Source: Fulvimarina endophytica
Lineage (GTDB): Bacteria; Pseudomonadota; Alphaproteobacteria; Rhizobiales; Rhizobiaceae
Direction of reading: 5' to 3'
Assembly (NCBI RefSeq): GCF_003403015.1
Contig: NZ_QURL01000008.1
Coordinates: forward strand, 62,001 to 126,000
Length of the DNA: 64,000 bases
Below are positions 1 to 8,318 of the stretch, one piece after another; position 1 is the first letter of the stretch, and every line of letters begins with the position of its first letter. The notes under the pieces are model-generated. The model was not told the origin of the DNA and did not search any database. It was given only the letters and a program-made list of their open reading frames with translations. The position numbers and the translations under genes were made by a program.

Positions 1-30
1 CGGGTCCACGTTTCGCTCCGATGCTGCAGA

Positions 31-1149
31 TCAGAGATCGAGAACGAGGGAGGTTTTCGGCCGCGAGCAGCAGATCAGGATCTCACCGTCCTCCAGGTCG
101 TCCAGCGGCTCCTCGAAATAATCGGCATCGCCTTCGAGAAGCGCGGTCTTGCAGGTGCTGCAGATGCCGGCACGGCAGCTGAAAGCGGGTGACAGCCCCT
201 GATCCTCGGCAAAGGAGAGGATCGATTCGGCGCCATCGGTCCAGGGCACCGTGATGCCGGACTTCCGGAACTCGATGACGGGCGCTCCCTCGGCCGTCTC
301 GCGGGGCGCCTCGGGTGCAGGCGCCGGGGAGGGGGCCTCGGTCTCGGCTCTGTCGAGCACGGTGGCCGGGCCGAAGAATTCGTAGGCGATCCGCGACTTG
401 TCGACGCCGAGGCCGCGAATGATCGTGAAGACGCTCTGCATGAAGGGCGGCGGGCCGCAGAGATAGAAGTCGTAGTCGTCGAGCGGAAGGAGGCTCTGGA
501 GGAGCTCCCTCGTCACGACGCCCTCGCTGTCGTGGCGGGCCTCAGCCCTGTCCGCCTCGCTGGGGAAGCGGTAGCGGATATGGGCCGAGAGATTGGGATT
601 GGCGGCGACGAGTTCCGCCACTTCGTCCCTCAGCGCATGGACCTCGCCATTGTCGCAGGCATGGATGAAGATCGCCCGCCGGTCGCTCCCGGCAAGGTCA
701 TGCAGCATCGAGACCATGGGCGTCAGGCCGACGCCGCCGCTGAGAAGGACGACCGGCCGATCGCTGCCACGATCGAGGACGAAGCCGCCGCGCGGGCCCT
801 CGGCCTTCAGAACGGCGCCGATCCCGGTCCGGTCGTGCAGGTGAAGCGAGCCGAGACCGTCCGGCTGTCCCGCTTCGCGGGCGGCCTCCCGCTTGACGCT
901 GATCCGGTAGAGCCCCTCGGCCTTCGGGGAGGATGAGACGCTGTAATTGCGCAGAAGGCTCGTTTCGTCCGGCAGCGGAAGGCGGAAGACGAGGAACTGG
1001 CCCGGCTCGAAGGGACGCCAGCCGTCCGGGTCGGCGGGCTTCAGATAAAAGGAGGTGATCGTCTCGCTCTCGCGGACTTTGTCCACCACTACGAGATCGC
1101 GGAACCCGCCCTTCGGCTGCATAGATGGCGCGGCGCCCCCGCCGCTCAT
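31..1149 (-). CDS. FAD/NAD ferredoxin reductase with C-terminal 2Fe-2S domain
   Basis: This 372-aa protein is an electron-transfer partner for a Rieske oxygenase. An N-terminal ferredoxin-reductase FAD domain shows RNYSVSSSP near residue 67. A NAD-binding domain follows (GGVGLTPM, then CGPPPFM). A proline/alanine-rich linker near 275-290 leads to a plant-type 2Fe-2S ferredoxin domain with CRAGICSTC and a final Cys near the C-terminus. Electrons would flow NADH to FAD to 2Fe-2S to the oxygenase. Its ATG overlaps the stop of the upstream Rieske gene by four bases, so the two are translationally coupled. The architecture matches VanB-like and Hcr-like reductases; the physiological substrate of the pair is unknown. 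Confidence 0.9.
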   Translation of the reverse strand: MSGGGAAPSMQPKGGFRDLVVVDKVRESETITSFYLKPADPDGWRPFEPGQFLVFRLPLPDETSLLRNYSVSSSPKAEGLYRISVKREAAREAGQPDGLGSLHLHDRTGIGAVLKAEGPRGGFVLDRGSDRPVVLLSGGVGLTPMVSMLHDLAGSDRRAIFIHACDNGEVHALRDEVAELVAANPNLSAHIRYRFPSEADRAEARHDSEGVVTRELLQSLLPLDDYDFYLCGPPPFMQSVFTIIRGLGVDKSRIAYEFFGPATVLDRAETEAPSPAPAPEAPRETAEGAPVIEFRKSGITVPWTDGAESILSFAEDQGLSPAFSCRAGICSTCKTALLEGDADYFEEPLDDLEDGEILICCSRPKTSLVLDL

Positions 1150-2186
1150 TCGGCAGCCACCGCGAGCTGGTTCTCCGCCTCGATCCGCTTGGCCAGATTG
1201 CGGCGGAAGCGCAAGGGGCCGACATCGATCTTCAGGTCGAGATTGGGCGTCTGCTTGTTGGCCATGCCCTTGTGGACGGCATTGAGGACGGCCCGGTCCT
1301 CCTCGAAGGCGCCGCGCACGGAGGCTGCGAAGCGGCTGGAAATCTCCGCGTCGTCGGGTGCGAAATTGCGCATCTGGAACCAGTAATATTTGGTGTGGTT
1401 CTCGTCGACGGGCGTCATGAAGTTGTAGCTGTCCATCAGGAACACGTCTTCATGCAGGGGCTTGTCCTCCCCGCCGGTGTTGGCCGGCACGAAGATCGCC
1501 TTGATGATGGCGTTCGAGGGATAGCGGACCTCGTAGTGCTGCTTGCGGTCGCAATTGCCCGCAAACTTCAGGAAGGGCGCGTAGAAGGGCGCCGGCTCCA
1601 CGTCGATCATCCAGCGCCAGACGGTGACGCCGTCGGTTCCGACCGTCGTCTCGAGCGGGGCTTCCTCCGTCGCGGCATTGCCGAAGGAGGACTGGTGGAC
1701 CCAGGCGACGTGGGAGGGATCGAGCAGGTTGTCGGTCATGTAGAGATAGTTGCAGTCGAGAACCATCGACTCGCCGCGGTTCACGCCCCAGCTCGGATCG
1801 CCGTAATGCTCGACCTCGAAGATCTTCGATTCGTCGGCGAGCGCCGCATCGCCCATCCACACCCAGAGAAGGCCGTAGCGCTCGGATATGGGATAGGAGC
1901 GCACACGCGCGACATGGGGAATCTTCTCGGCGCCGGGCACGCGGGTGCAGGTGCCGGTGCAGTCGAAGGTGAGGCCGTGATAGCCGCATTCGACGTCGTC
2001 GCCCTTGATGCGGCCCATGGAGAGCGGCAGCTTGCGATGGGGGCAGGCGTCTTCCAGGGCGGCGACCGTTCCATCCTTCTTGCGATAGAGAACGACGTTT
2101 TCCCCAAGAAGCGTGACCGGCTTCAACTCGCCGGCGACGACTTCGCTGTCCCAGGCCGCGACATACCAGCTGTTCCTCAGATACAT
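1146..2186 (-). CDS. Rieske non-haem iron oxygenase (VanA-like)
   Basis: This 346-aa protein is the terminal oxygenase of a two-component Rieske system. The Rieske cluster ligands are C48, H50, C67 and H70 (CPH...CGYH). The mononuclear iron region reads NLLDPSHVAWVH. Length and architecture fit vanillate O-demethylase-type oxygenases, which hydroxylate or demethylate aromatic or N-/O-methyl compounds. A GGAGA ribosome site precedes the ATG. It sits upstream of its reductase and divergent from a LysR regulator. Being next to the hut genes could mean that it acts on a histidine-related or N-methylated compound, but that is only guilt by association. The VanA annotation should not be read as proof of a vanillate substrate. 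Confidence 0.9.
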   Translation of the reverse strand: MYLRNSWYVAAWDSEVVAGELKPVTLLGENVVLYRKKDGTVAALEDACPHRKLPLSMGRIKGDDVECGYHGLTFDCTGTCTRVPGAEKIPHVARVRSYPISERYGLLWVWMGDAALADESKIFEVEHYGDPSWGVNRGESMVLDCNYLYMTDNLLDPSHVAWVHQSSFGNAATEEAPLETTVGTDGVTVWRWMIDVEPAPFYAPFLKFAGNCDRKQHYEVRYPSNAIIKAIFVPANTGGEDKPLHEDVFLMDSYNFMTPVDENHTKYYWFQMRNFAPDDAEISSRFAASVRGAFEEDRAVLNAVHKGMANKQTPNLDLKIDVGPLRFRRNLAKRIEAENQLAVAAE

Positions 2187-2262
2187 GATCCGTCTCCATT
2201 GTCTCTCGGCGGCGATGCTACGGAACGGTCACGCGCGTGGAAAGCCGGCTGCGGCTGTGTTA

Positions 2263-2281
2263 TTGTTTAGAAAATCTACAA
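2263..2281. promoter_or_regulatory. LysR-type box in divergent promoter
   Basis: The sequence reads TTGT-N11-ACAA, the classical T-N11-A LysR core with 4-bp inverted arms. It lies in the AT-rich stretch between the Rieske gene (starting at 2186, minus) and the lysR gene (starting at 2334, plus). It is the likely binding site of that LysR protein. Confidence 0.55.
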
Positions 2282-2333
2282 CGTAAATCGCCGTCCCGAC
2301 CATGGTCCCCACCCTTTTCGCCCGGATGACAGG

Positions 2334-3266
2334 ATGAAGGCGCCGTCGCTGCGCGCTCTCGAGGCGTTCGAGGCCTTCGGCCGGGTGGGAAGCGTGACGA
2401 AAGCGGCGGCCGAACTCGGGGTTTCGGCGGGCGCCGTCAGCCAGCAGCTCCGCAAGGCCGAGGAGGCGCTCGGCATCAATCTCGTGGAGCGCCGCGGACG
2501 CACGGTGGCGCTCACCAATTGGGGCCGGCGCTATCATGAGATGATCTCGAAGAGCTTTGCCGGCTTTCGCGAGGCGCAGGAGGCGATCGAGAGGATGCGC
2601 ATGTCGAGCGTCCTCACCATCTCCTGTCTGCCCTCGCTCGCCAGCAAATGGCTGACGCCGGCTCTCTTCGACTGGCAGTCGAGGCATGCGGGGACGACCG
2701 TCAATCTTCTGGCGCGGGAGATCGAGCCCGATCTCACGGCCGAGGAGGTCGATTTCCGCATCTCCTACGGGGGCAAAAGCCAGAATTACGATCAGTATGC
2801 CGAGCTCTTCACCGATTGGGTCGTGCCGGCCTGCTCGCCCGAATTCCTCGCCCGGCACCCCGTGAAGGAGCCGGGCGCGATCCTGGCGACGACGCTTCTC
2901 GGCATCGCCTGGGCGCGCGACCACCGCCAGCCGCCCACTTGGAACGAATGGGCGGCCAGCATCGGCGAGCCCTACAGGAAGCGGGAGGGCGAGGTGCTTC
3001 TCTCGCTCTCGAGCGCTGCGATCGATGCGGCCATCCAAGGGCGCGGCTTCGTGCTCGCCCAATGGTCGATGGCGGCCGCCGATATCAGGGCAGGGCGGCT
3101 CGTGGTGCCGTTCGAGCGACCCCTGCGGCTCGCCGAGCCCTATTTCGTCGCCTGGGAGCGTTCCGCCCTCGAAAAGCCGCTCGGCTCGAAGCTGCGCTCC
3201 TGGATCGGTTCGCTCGGGCAGGAGCAGAACGGCGCGACGCTGCACTGGTCGAAGACCTTCGCCTGA
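2334..3266 (+). CDS. LysR-family transcriptional regulator (GcvA-like)
   Basis: This 310-aa protein has an N-terminal winged helix-turn-helix (about residues 5-62, with SVTKAAAELGVSAGAVSQQL) followed by a periplasmic-binding-like effector domain. The N-terminus beginning PSLRALEAFEAFGR is typical of the GcvA/AmpR branch. It is divergent from the Rieske oxygenase and reductase genes, with a T-N11-A box between them, so it probably controls that operon and itself. It could also respond to histidine-pathway intermediates, but nothing in the sequence shows the ligand. Confidence 0.9.
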   Translation: MKAPSLRALEAFEAFGRVGSVTKAAAELGVSAGAVSQQLRKAEEALGINLVERRGRTVALTNWGRRYHEMISKSFAGFREAQEAIERMRMSSVLTISCLPSLASKWLTPALFDWQSRHAGTTVNLLAREIEPDLTAEEVDFRISYGGKSQNYDQYAELFTDWVVPACSPEFLARHPVKEPGAILATTLLGIAWARDHRQPPTWNEWAASIGEPYRKREGEVLLSLSSAAIDAAIQGRGFVLAQWSMAAADIRAGRLVVPFERPLRLAEPYFVAWERSALEKPLGSKLRSWIGSLGQEQNGATLHWSKTFA

Positions 3267-3309
3267 CTGGATGGCCGCGCGGGCCGGGCTCTCCGCCCTG
3301 TCAGCCCAT

Positions 3310-4674
3310 CTAGAGGCGCGATCGGATCGCGCGCTGCGCGGCGCGATAGGCAGCCGCGATCTCGTCGCGGCGATGATGAACTCCGCCCTCGACCACATGC
3401 CGGCCCGCCGACCAGACCTCGTCGACCGCGATGCCGTTCGCCGCGAAGATCCAGCCATCGAGAACGGCGTCGCCGTCCGGAAGATCGCTGGAGGCATCGG
3501 CGCGAAGGCTCATGAGATCGGCGATGCATCCGGCCTCGATCCGCCCGCTCTCGCGCCCGAGGGCCGCAGAGCCACCGGCAAGCGCGCCTTCGTAAAGGAA
3601 GCGCCCGACCGAGCCGCCGGGCTCGGCCAGGACCGACCGGGCCTTGCGGAGGAGACGCTGGGAATATTCGAGCTGGCGCAGCTCCTCGGCGAGGGAGATG
3701 CGCACATTGGAGTCGGTGCCGACGCCGAACCGGCCGCCCGCCGCGAGAAACGGGCTCGCGGGGAACGTGCCGTCGCCGAGATTGGCCTCGGTGACGGGAC
3801 AGAGGCCTGCGATCGCGCCGGACTTCGCCATGGCTTCGGTCTCGGACGGGGTCATCTGCGTCGCGTGGACGAGGCACCAGCGCTCGTCGACATCGAAGCT
3901 CTCCAGAAGCCATTCGACGGGACGGCGGCCGGTCGCGGCCTCGACCTCCGCGACCTCGGCCTCCTGTTCGGCGATATGCAGATGGATCGGCGATTCCGGC
4001 ATCCGGGCCGCGAGCTGCGCGATATCCCCCGCACTCGCGGCCCGCAGGGAATGGGGCGCAAGACCGAGGCGGGCATCGGGCCCGAGCGTCTTCAGATGGT
4101 GGCGCGCGCCGTCGAGAAGCCTTGCAAATCCATCGAGATCGTTGCCGAAGCGGAGCTGGCCGCCGGCGAGGGGCCGGCCGTCGAGACCGCCCCGTTGATA
4201 GTAGACCGGGAGAAGCGTCAGGCCGATACCGGTGGTGCCGGCGGCCCTGACGATCCGGCCCGCAAGCTCGGCCCTGTCGCCATAGGCGTCACCGCCTGCC
4301 GCGTGGTGGAGGTAGTGGAACTCGGCGACCGCCCCGTAGCCCGCCTCCAGCATTTCCATGAAGGCGAAGCGCGCCACCGCCTCGATCTCGTCCGGCGTGA
4401 GGATGTCGAGGAAGCGGTACATCAGGGTCCGCCAGGTCCAGAAACTGTCGCCCTTGCCTTCCGGGCTCCGCGTCTCCGTCATTCCCGCCATCGCGCGCTG
4501 GAAGGTGTGGCTGTGGAGATTGGCGACGGCCGGCAGCAGCACCGCGACCGAATGATCCGGCGGCTCGCCGGCGGACCGGACGACCGATGCGATCGCCCCG
4601 TCCTTTCCGATTTCGACCGTGACGTCCCGCGTCCAGCCATCGGGCAGGAGTGCGGCTTCGGCGTGAATGCGCAT
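3310..4674 (-). CDS. hutF: Formimidoylglutamate deiminase HutF
   Basis: HutF hydrolyses N-formimino-L-glutamate to N-formylglutamate and ammonia in the five-step histidine pathway. The 454-aa protein is an amidohydrolase with H54-S-H56 (LHSHTFQ) as first metal ligands, then APHSLRA, HIAEQ, VHATQM and GTDSN, all typical of HutF. The start is placed at the ATG at 4674 (MRIHAEAALLPDGW), just inside the divergent promoter; the longer open frame upstream is antisense to hutI. Together with hutG in the opposite operon it defines the formylglutamate branch rather than direct HutE hydrolysis. A HutC-like palindrome lies 31 bp upstream. Confidence 0.95.
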   Translation of the reverse strand: MRIHAEAALLPDGWTRDVTVEIGKDGAIASVVRSAGEPPDHSVAVLLPAVANLHSHTFQRAMAGMTETRSPEGKGDSFWTWRTLMYRFLDILTPDEIEAVARFAFMEMLEAGYGAVAEFHYLHHAAGGDAYGDRAELAGRIVRAAGTTGIGLTLLPVYYQRGGLDGRPLAGGQLRFGNDLDGFARLLDGARHHLKTLGPDARLGLAPHSLRAASAGDIAQLAARMPESPIHLHIAEQEAEVAEVEAATGRRPVEWLLESFDVDERWCLVHATQMTPSETEAMAKSGAIAGLCPVTEANLGDGTFPASPFLAAGGRFGVGTDSNVRISLAEELRQLEYSQRLLRKARSVLAEPGGSVGRFLYEGALAGGSAALGRESGRIEAGCIADLMSLRADASSDLPDGDAVLDGWIFAANGIAVDEVWSAGRHVVEGGVHHRRDEIAAAYRAAQRAIRSRL

Positions 4675-4692
4675 GGGCGGGCTCCGCTTCGC

Positions 4693-4721
4693 TTGACAAG
4701 TATTTTGTATATACATATCGA
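4693..4721 (+). promoter_or_regulatory. hutI promoter with embedded HutC-type operator
   Basis: A TTGACA -35 box lies at 4693-4698. The perfect 10-bp palindrome TGTATATACA lies at 4706-4715 within TTGTATATACAT, which closely resembles the HutC operator described in proteobacteria. A weak -10 (TATCGA, 4716-4721) follows at 17-bp spacing. The operator thus sits between the promoter elements and between the divergent hutF and hutI starts, so one repressor could control both directions. Confidence 0.75.
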
Positions 4722-4758
4722 TAGGCCACTCCATTGAAAAGGGCGGAGAACGGCTGAC

Positions 4759-5973
4759 GTGACACGGACCCTCTGGACCGACCTGACCCTGGCGCCGATG
4801 ACCGGAACGGACGGCACCCGAACCATCGCGGACGCCGCGATCGCGGTCGAAGGCGGGCGCATCGCCTTCGCAGGTCCGCGATCGGAGCTTCCCTCCGAAT
4901 GGCGGGACGTGGAGGCCGAGAGCCTCGGAGCACGCCTCGTCACCCCGGCGATGATCGACTGCCACACCCATCTCGTTCACGGCGGCGACCGCGCCCGCGA
5001 ATTCGAGATGCGGCTGGAGGGGGCGAGCTACGAGGAGATCGCGCGGGCAGGCGGCGGCATCGTCTCTTCCGTCCGTGCGACGCGCGAGGCGGGGGTCGAA
5101 GGCCTCGTCGCCTCCGCGCTTCCCCGTCTCGACGCGCTTCTGAGCGAGGGCGTTTCCACGATCGAGATCAAGTCCGGCTACGGGCTCGCCATCGAGCCGG
5201 AACTCGACATGCTGCGCGCGGCGCGGGCGCTCTCGCGCGAGCGGCCGGTGCGCATCGTCACGAGCTGGCTCGCCGCTCATGCGACGCCTGCCGAATACAA
5301 GGGCCGCAACGCCGATTACTTCGCCGATGTGGTGCTGCCCGGCATGGAGCAGGGCGCGGCGGAAGGCCTGATCGACGCGGTTGACGGGTTCTGCGAAGGT
5401 ATCGCCTTCTCGACGGACGAGATCGCGACGGTGTTCGACAAGGCGAAATCCTTAGGGCTTCCGGTCAAGCTCCATGCCGAGCAGCTGTCCGATCTCGGCG
5501 GGGCGAAGCTCGCCGCTTCCTATGGGGCGCTCTCGGCCGATCACCTGGAATATCTGGGCGCGGACGGGGTCGAGGCGATGGCCCGAGCCGGAACCGTCGC
5601 GGTTCTCCTGCCCGGCGCCTTCTACGCGATCCGCGAAAGGCAGGTGCCGCCCATGGCAGCGCTTCGTGCCGCCGGTGTGCCCATGGCGGTCGCGACGGAT
5701 TGCAATCCCGGAACCTCGCCCATGACCTCGCTGCTTCTCGCCATGAACATGGCGGCGACCTTCTTCGGCATGACCGTCGCCGAATGTCTTGCCGGCACCA
5801 CGCGCGAGGCGGCGAGAGCCCTCGGCCTTGAGGACGAGACCGGCACGATCGAAGCCGGGAAATCGGCCGATCTTTCCGTCTGGAACGTCACGAGCCCGGC
5901 CGAGCTCGTCTACCGCTTCGGCTTCAATCCCCTCCACATGCGGGTCTTCAAAGGACGAAAGATCGAATCATGA
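4759..5973 (+). CDS. hutI: Imidazolonepropionase HutI
   Basis: HutI hydrolyses 4-imidazolone-5-propionate to N-formimino-L-glutamate, step three of histidine degradation. The 404-aa amidohydrolase carries metal ligands in CHTHLVHGG (H69, H71), then SWLAAHATP, KLHAEQLSD and ATDCNPGTSP, all diagnostic for HutI. The start is GTG at 4759. The stop overlaps the ATG of hutH by four bases (ATGA), and hutH to hutU follow in the same orientation, so this is the first gene of a hutIHGUD operon. Confidence 0.96.
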   Translation: MTRTLWTDLTLAPMTGTDGTRTIADAAIAVEGGRIAFAGPRSELPSEWRDVEAESLGARLVTPAMIDCHTHLVHGGDRAREFEMRLEGASYEEIARAGGGIVSSVRATREAGVEGLVASALPRLDALLSEGVSTIEIKSGYGLAIEPELDMLRAARALSRERPVRIVTSWLAAHATPAEYKGRNADYFADVVLPGMEQGAAEGLIDAVDGFCEGIAFSTDEIATVFDKAKSLGLPVKLHAEQLSDLGGAKLAASYGALSADHLEYLGADGVEAMARAGTVAVLLPGAFYAIRERQVPPMAALRAAGVPMAVATDCNPGTSPMTSLLLAMNMAATFFGMTVAECLAGTTREAARALGLEDETGTIEAGKSADLSVWNVTSPAELVYRFGFNPLHMRVFKGRKIES

Positions 5974-7505
5974 CGCTGGTTCTCCATCCCGGTTCGGTCT
6001 CGCTCGAAGACCTCGAACATCTCTACTGGAGCGGCGAGCCGGCCCGGCTCGATACCGGCTTCGACGCCGCGATCACCAGGGGCGCGGAGAGGGTGGCGGC
6101 CGTCGCGCGCGGCAATGCGCCGGTCTACGGCATCAATACCGGCTTCGGAAAACTCGCATCGATCAAGATCGACGCGGCCGACGTCGCGAAACTCCAGCGC
6201 AACCTGATCCTCTCCCATTGCTGCGGCCTCGGCGCGCCGCTTCCCGAAAACGTCGTGCGCCTCGTGATGGCGCTGAAACTCGTCTCGCTGGGGCGCGGCG
6301 CGTCCGGCGTCCGGCTCGAACTCGTGCGGCTGATCGAGGCGATGATGGAGCGCGGCGTCGTTCCCGTGATCCCCGAAAAGGGCTCGGTCGGCGCCTCGGG
6401 CGACCTTGCGCCGCTCGCCCATATGACCGCCGTCATGATGGGGGAGGGCGAGGCCTTCTTCGAGGGCGAGCGCCTTTCCGGCGCCGATGCGCTGAGGCGG
6501 GCGGGACTTGCGCCGATTGAGCTGACGGCGAAGGAAGGTCTCGCGCTCATCAACGGCACCCAGACCTCGACCGCCCTCGCGCTCGCCGGTCTCTTCCGCG
6601 CGGGCCGGGCCCTGCGTGCGGCGACCGTCACCGGCGCGCTCGCGACAGATGCCGCCATGGGCTCCTCCGCCCCGTTCCATCCCGATATCCACACCCTTCG
6701 CGGCCATCAGGGCCAGATCGACATGGGCTCTGCCCTGCGTGCGCTTCTCGACGGCTCGGCGATCCGTGAAAGCCACGTGGAGGGCGACGAGCGGGTGCAG
6801 GACCCTTATTGCATCCGCTGCCAGCCCCAGGTGATGGGCGCCTGCCTCGACCTTCTGCGCCAGGCGGCCCGCACGCTTCGGATCGAAGCCAATGCCGTGA
6901 CCGACAACCCGCTGGTCCTGTCCGACGACACGATCGTCTCGGGCGGCAACTTCCATGCCGAGCCGGTCGCCTTTGCAGCCGATCAGATCGCCCTTGCGAT
7001 CTGCGAGATCGGCGCGATCACCCAGCGCCGCATCGCGCTTCTGGTGGACCCGGCCTTGTCCCACGGCCTGCCGGCCTTCCTCGCCAAGAAGCCGGGCCTC
7101 AACTCCGGCCTGATGATCGCCGAGGTCACCTCGGCTGCTCTGATGAGCGAGAACAAGCAGATGTCCCATCCGGCCTCGGTGGATTCGACACCGACATCGG
7201 CGAATCAAGAGGATCACGTCTCCATGGCCTGCCACGGCGCAAGGCGGCTTCTCCAGATGACGGAGAACCTCTTCGGCATCGTCGGCATCGAGGCCGTGAC
7301 GGCGGCGCGAGGGGTGGAGCTGCGCGGGCCCCTCGACACCAGCCCCGATCTCCTGAAGGCCATGGCCGCGATCCGCAGCGTCGTGCCGAGCCTCGAAGAA
7401 GACCGCTATCTCGCGACCGAACTCGCCGCAGCTTCGAGCCTCGTTGCCGAGGGGCGGATCGAGGCGAGCCTTCCGGCCGGGCTCCTGCCCATGCTGGGAG
7501 ACTGA
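5970..7505 (+). CDS. hutH: Histidine ammonia-lyase HutH
   Basis: HutH deaminates L-histidine to trans-urocanate, the entry step of the pathway. The 511-aa protein contains A142-S143-G144, which cyclises to the MIO electrophile, in the context GSVGASGDLAPLAH. The catalytic Tyr region is PVYGINTGFG near residue 53, and the C-terminal part has MSHPASVDS and TSANQEDHVSM. The length is normal for the bacterial enzyme. It overlaps hutI by four bases at its start and is separated from hutG by three bases. Confidence 0.97.
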   Translation: MTLVLHPGSVSLEDLEHLYWSGEPARLDTGFDAAITRGAERVAAVARGNAPVYGINTGFGKLASIKIDAADVAKLQRNLILSHCCGLGAPLPENVVRLVMALKLVSLGRGASGVRLELVRLIEAMMERGVVPVIPEKGSVGASGDLAPLAHMTAVMMGEGEAFFEGERLSGADALRRAGLAPIELTAKEGLALINGTQTSTALALAGLFRAGRALRAATVTGALATDAAMGSSAPFHPDIHTLRGHQGQIDMGSALRALLDGSAIRESHVEGDERVQDPYCIRCQPQVMGACLDLLRQAARTLRIEANAVTDNPLVLSDDTIVSGGNFHAEPVAFAADQIALAICEIGAITQRRIALLVDPALSHGLPAFLAKKPGLNSGLMIAEVTSAALMSENKQMSHPASVDSTPTSANQEDHVSMACHGARRLLQMTENLFGIVGIEAVTAARGVELRGPLDTSPDLLKAMAAIRSVVPSLEEDRYLATELAAASSLVAEGRIEASLPAGLLPMLGD

Positions 7506-7508
7506 TCC

Positions 7509-8318
7509 ATGACCATGGTCGAGATCCATCGCGGCTCCTCGCCGGTCGTTCTTGCCTTTCCCCATACGGGAACGGAGGTTCCGGAGGACATCGCGGCCCG
7601 TCTGAACGATGAAGGCCGTGTGCTTCGCGATACGGACTGGCACATCCACCGCCTCTATGACGGGCTTCTGAAGGACGCGACCACGGTGCGCGCGACCTTC
7701 CATCGCTACTGCATCGACGCCAATCGCGATCCGTCGGGTGAGAGCCTTTATCCCGGCCAGAACACGACCGGGCTCGTGCCGGTAACGACCTTCGACGATG
7801 TGCCGATCTGGCGTGACGGTTCGGAGCCGAGCGAAGACGACATCGCCGAGCGCGTGGAACGCTTCCACCGGCCCTATCACGAGGCGCTGCGGGCCGAGAT
7901 CGAGCGAGTGCGCGGGGCGCATGGTATCGCCATTCTCTACGACTGCCATTCGATCCGCTCGCAGATCCCCCATCTCTTCGAGGGCGTGCTGCCGGATTTT
8001 AACATCGGCACGGATAACGGGCGGACCTGCGATCCGGCGATCGAGCGGGCCGTAGCCGAGACCTGCGCCGGTGCTGACGGCTATACCAGCGTCCTCAACG
8101 GTCGCTTCCGGGGCGGCTGGACGACGCGCCATTACGGCGAGCCGGGCACCGGCGTCCACGCCATCCAGATGGAGCTGGCGCAGGTCACGCATCTGGCGCG
8201 CGAGACCCCGCCCTTCGACCTCGATCCCGTCCGCACGGAGCGCCTGCGGCCCGTTCTGAAAACGCTCCTCAGCCAAATCGAAGCGCTCGCACCTTCCCTT
8301 TCAGAGGCCCCCCGATGA
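7509..8318 (+). CDS. hutG: N-formylglutamate deformylase HutG
   Basis: HutG hydrolyses N-formyl-L-glutamate to glutamate and formate, the last step of the HutF/HutG branch. The 269-aa protein belongs to the N-formylglutamate amidohydrolase family. Recognisable stretches include FPHTGTEVPEDI near the N-terminus, RDTDWHIHRLY, YDCHSIRSQIP and GRFRGGWTTRHYG, which supply the metal-binding residues. It lies between hutH (3-bp gap) and hutU (4-bp overlap). The presence of hutF on the other strand makes the assignment firm. Confidence 0.95.
   Translation: MTMVEIHRGSSPVVLAFPHTGTEVPEDIAARLNDEGRVLRDTDWHIHRLYDGLLKDATTVRATFHRYCIDANRDPSGESLYPGQNTTGLVPVTTFDDVPIWRDGSEPSEDDIAERVERFHRPYHEALRAEIERVRGAHGIAILYDCHSIRSQIPHLFEGVLPDFNIGTDNGRTCDPAIERAVAETCAGADGYTSVLNGRFRGGWTTRHYGEPGTGVHAIQMELAQVTHLARETPPFDLDPVRTERLRPVLKTLLSQIEALAPSLSEAPR

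Noticed and set aside
5910..8276. 788-codon open frame antisense to hutH and hutG
   Set aside because: Its translation has the Arg/Gly/Asp/His-rich look of a GC-rich shadow, no domain, and lies opposite two certain genes.
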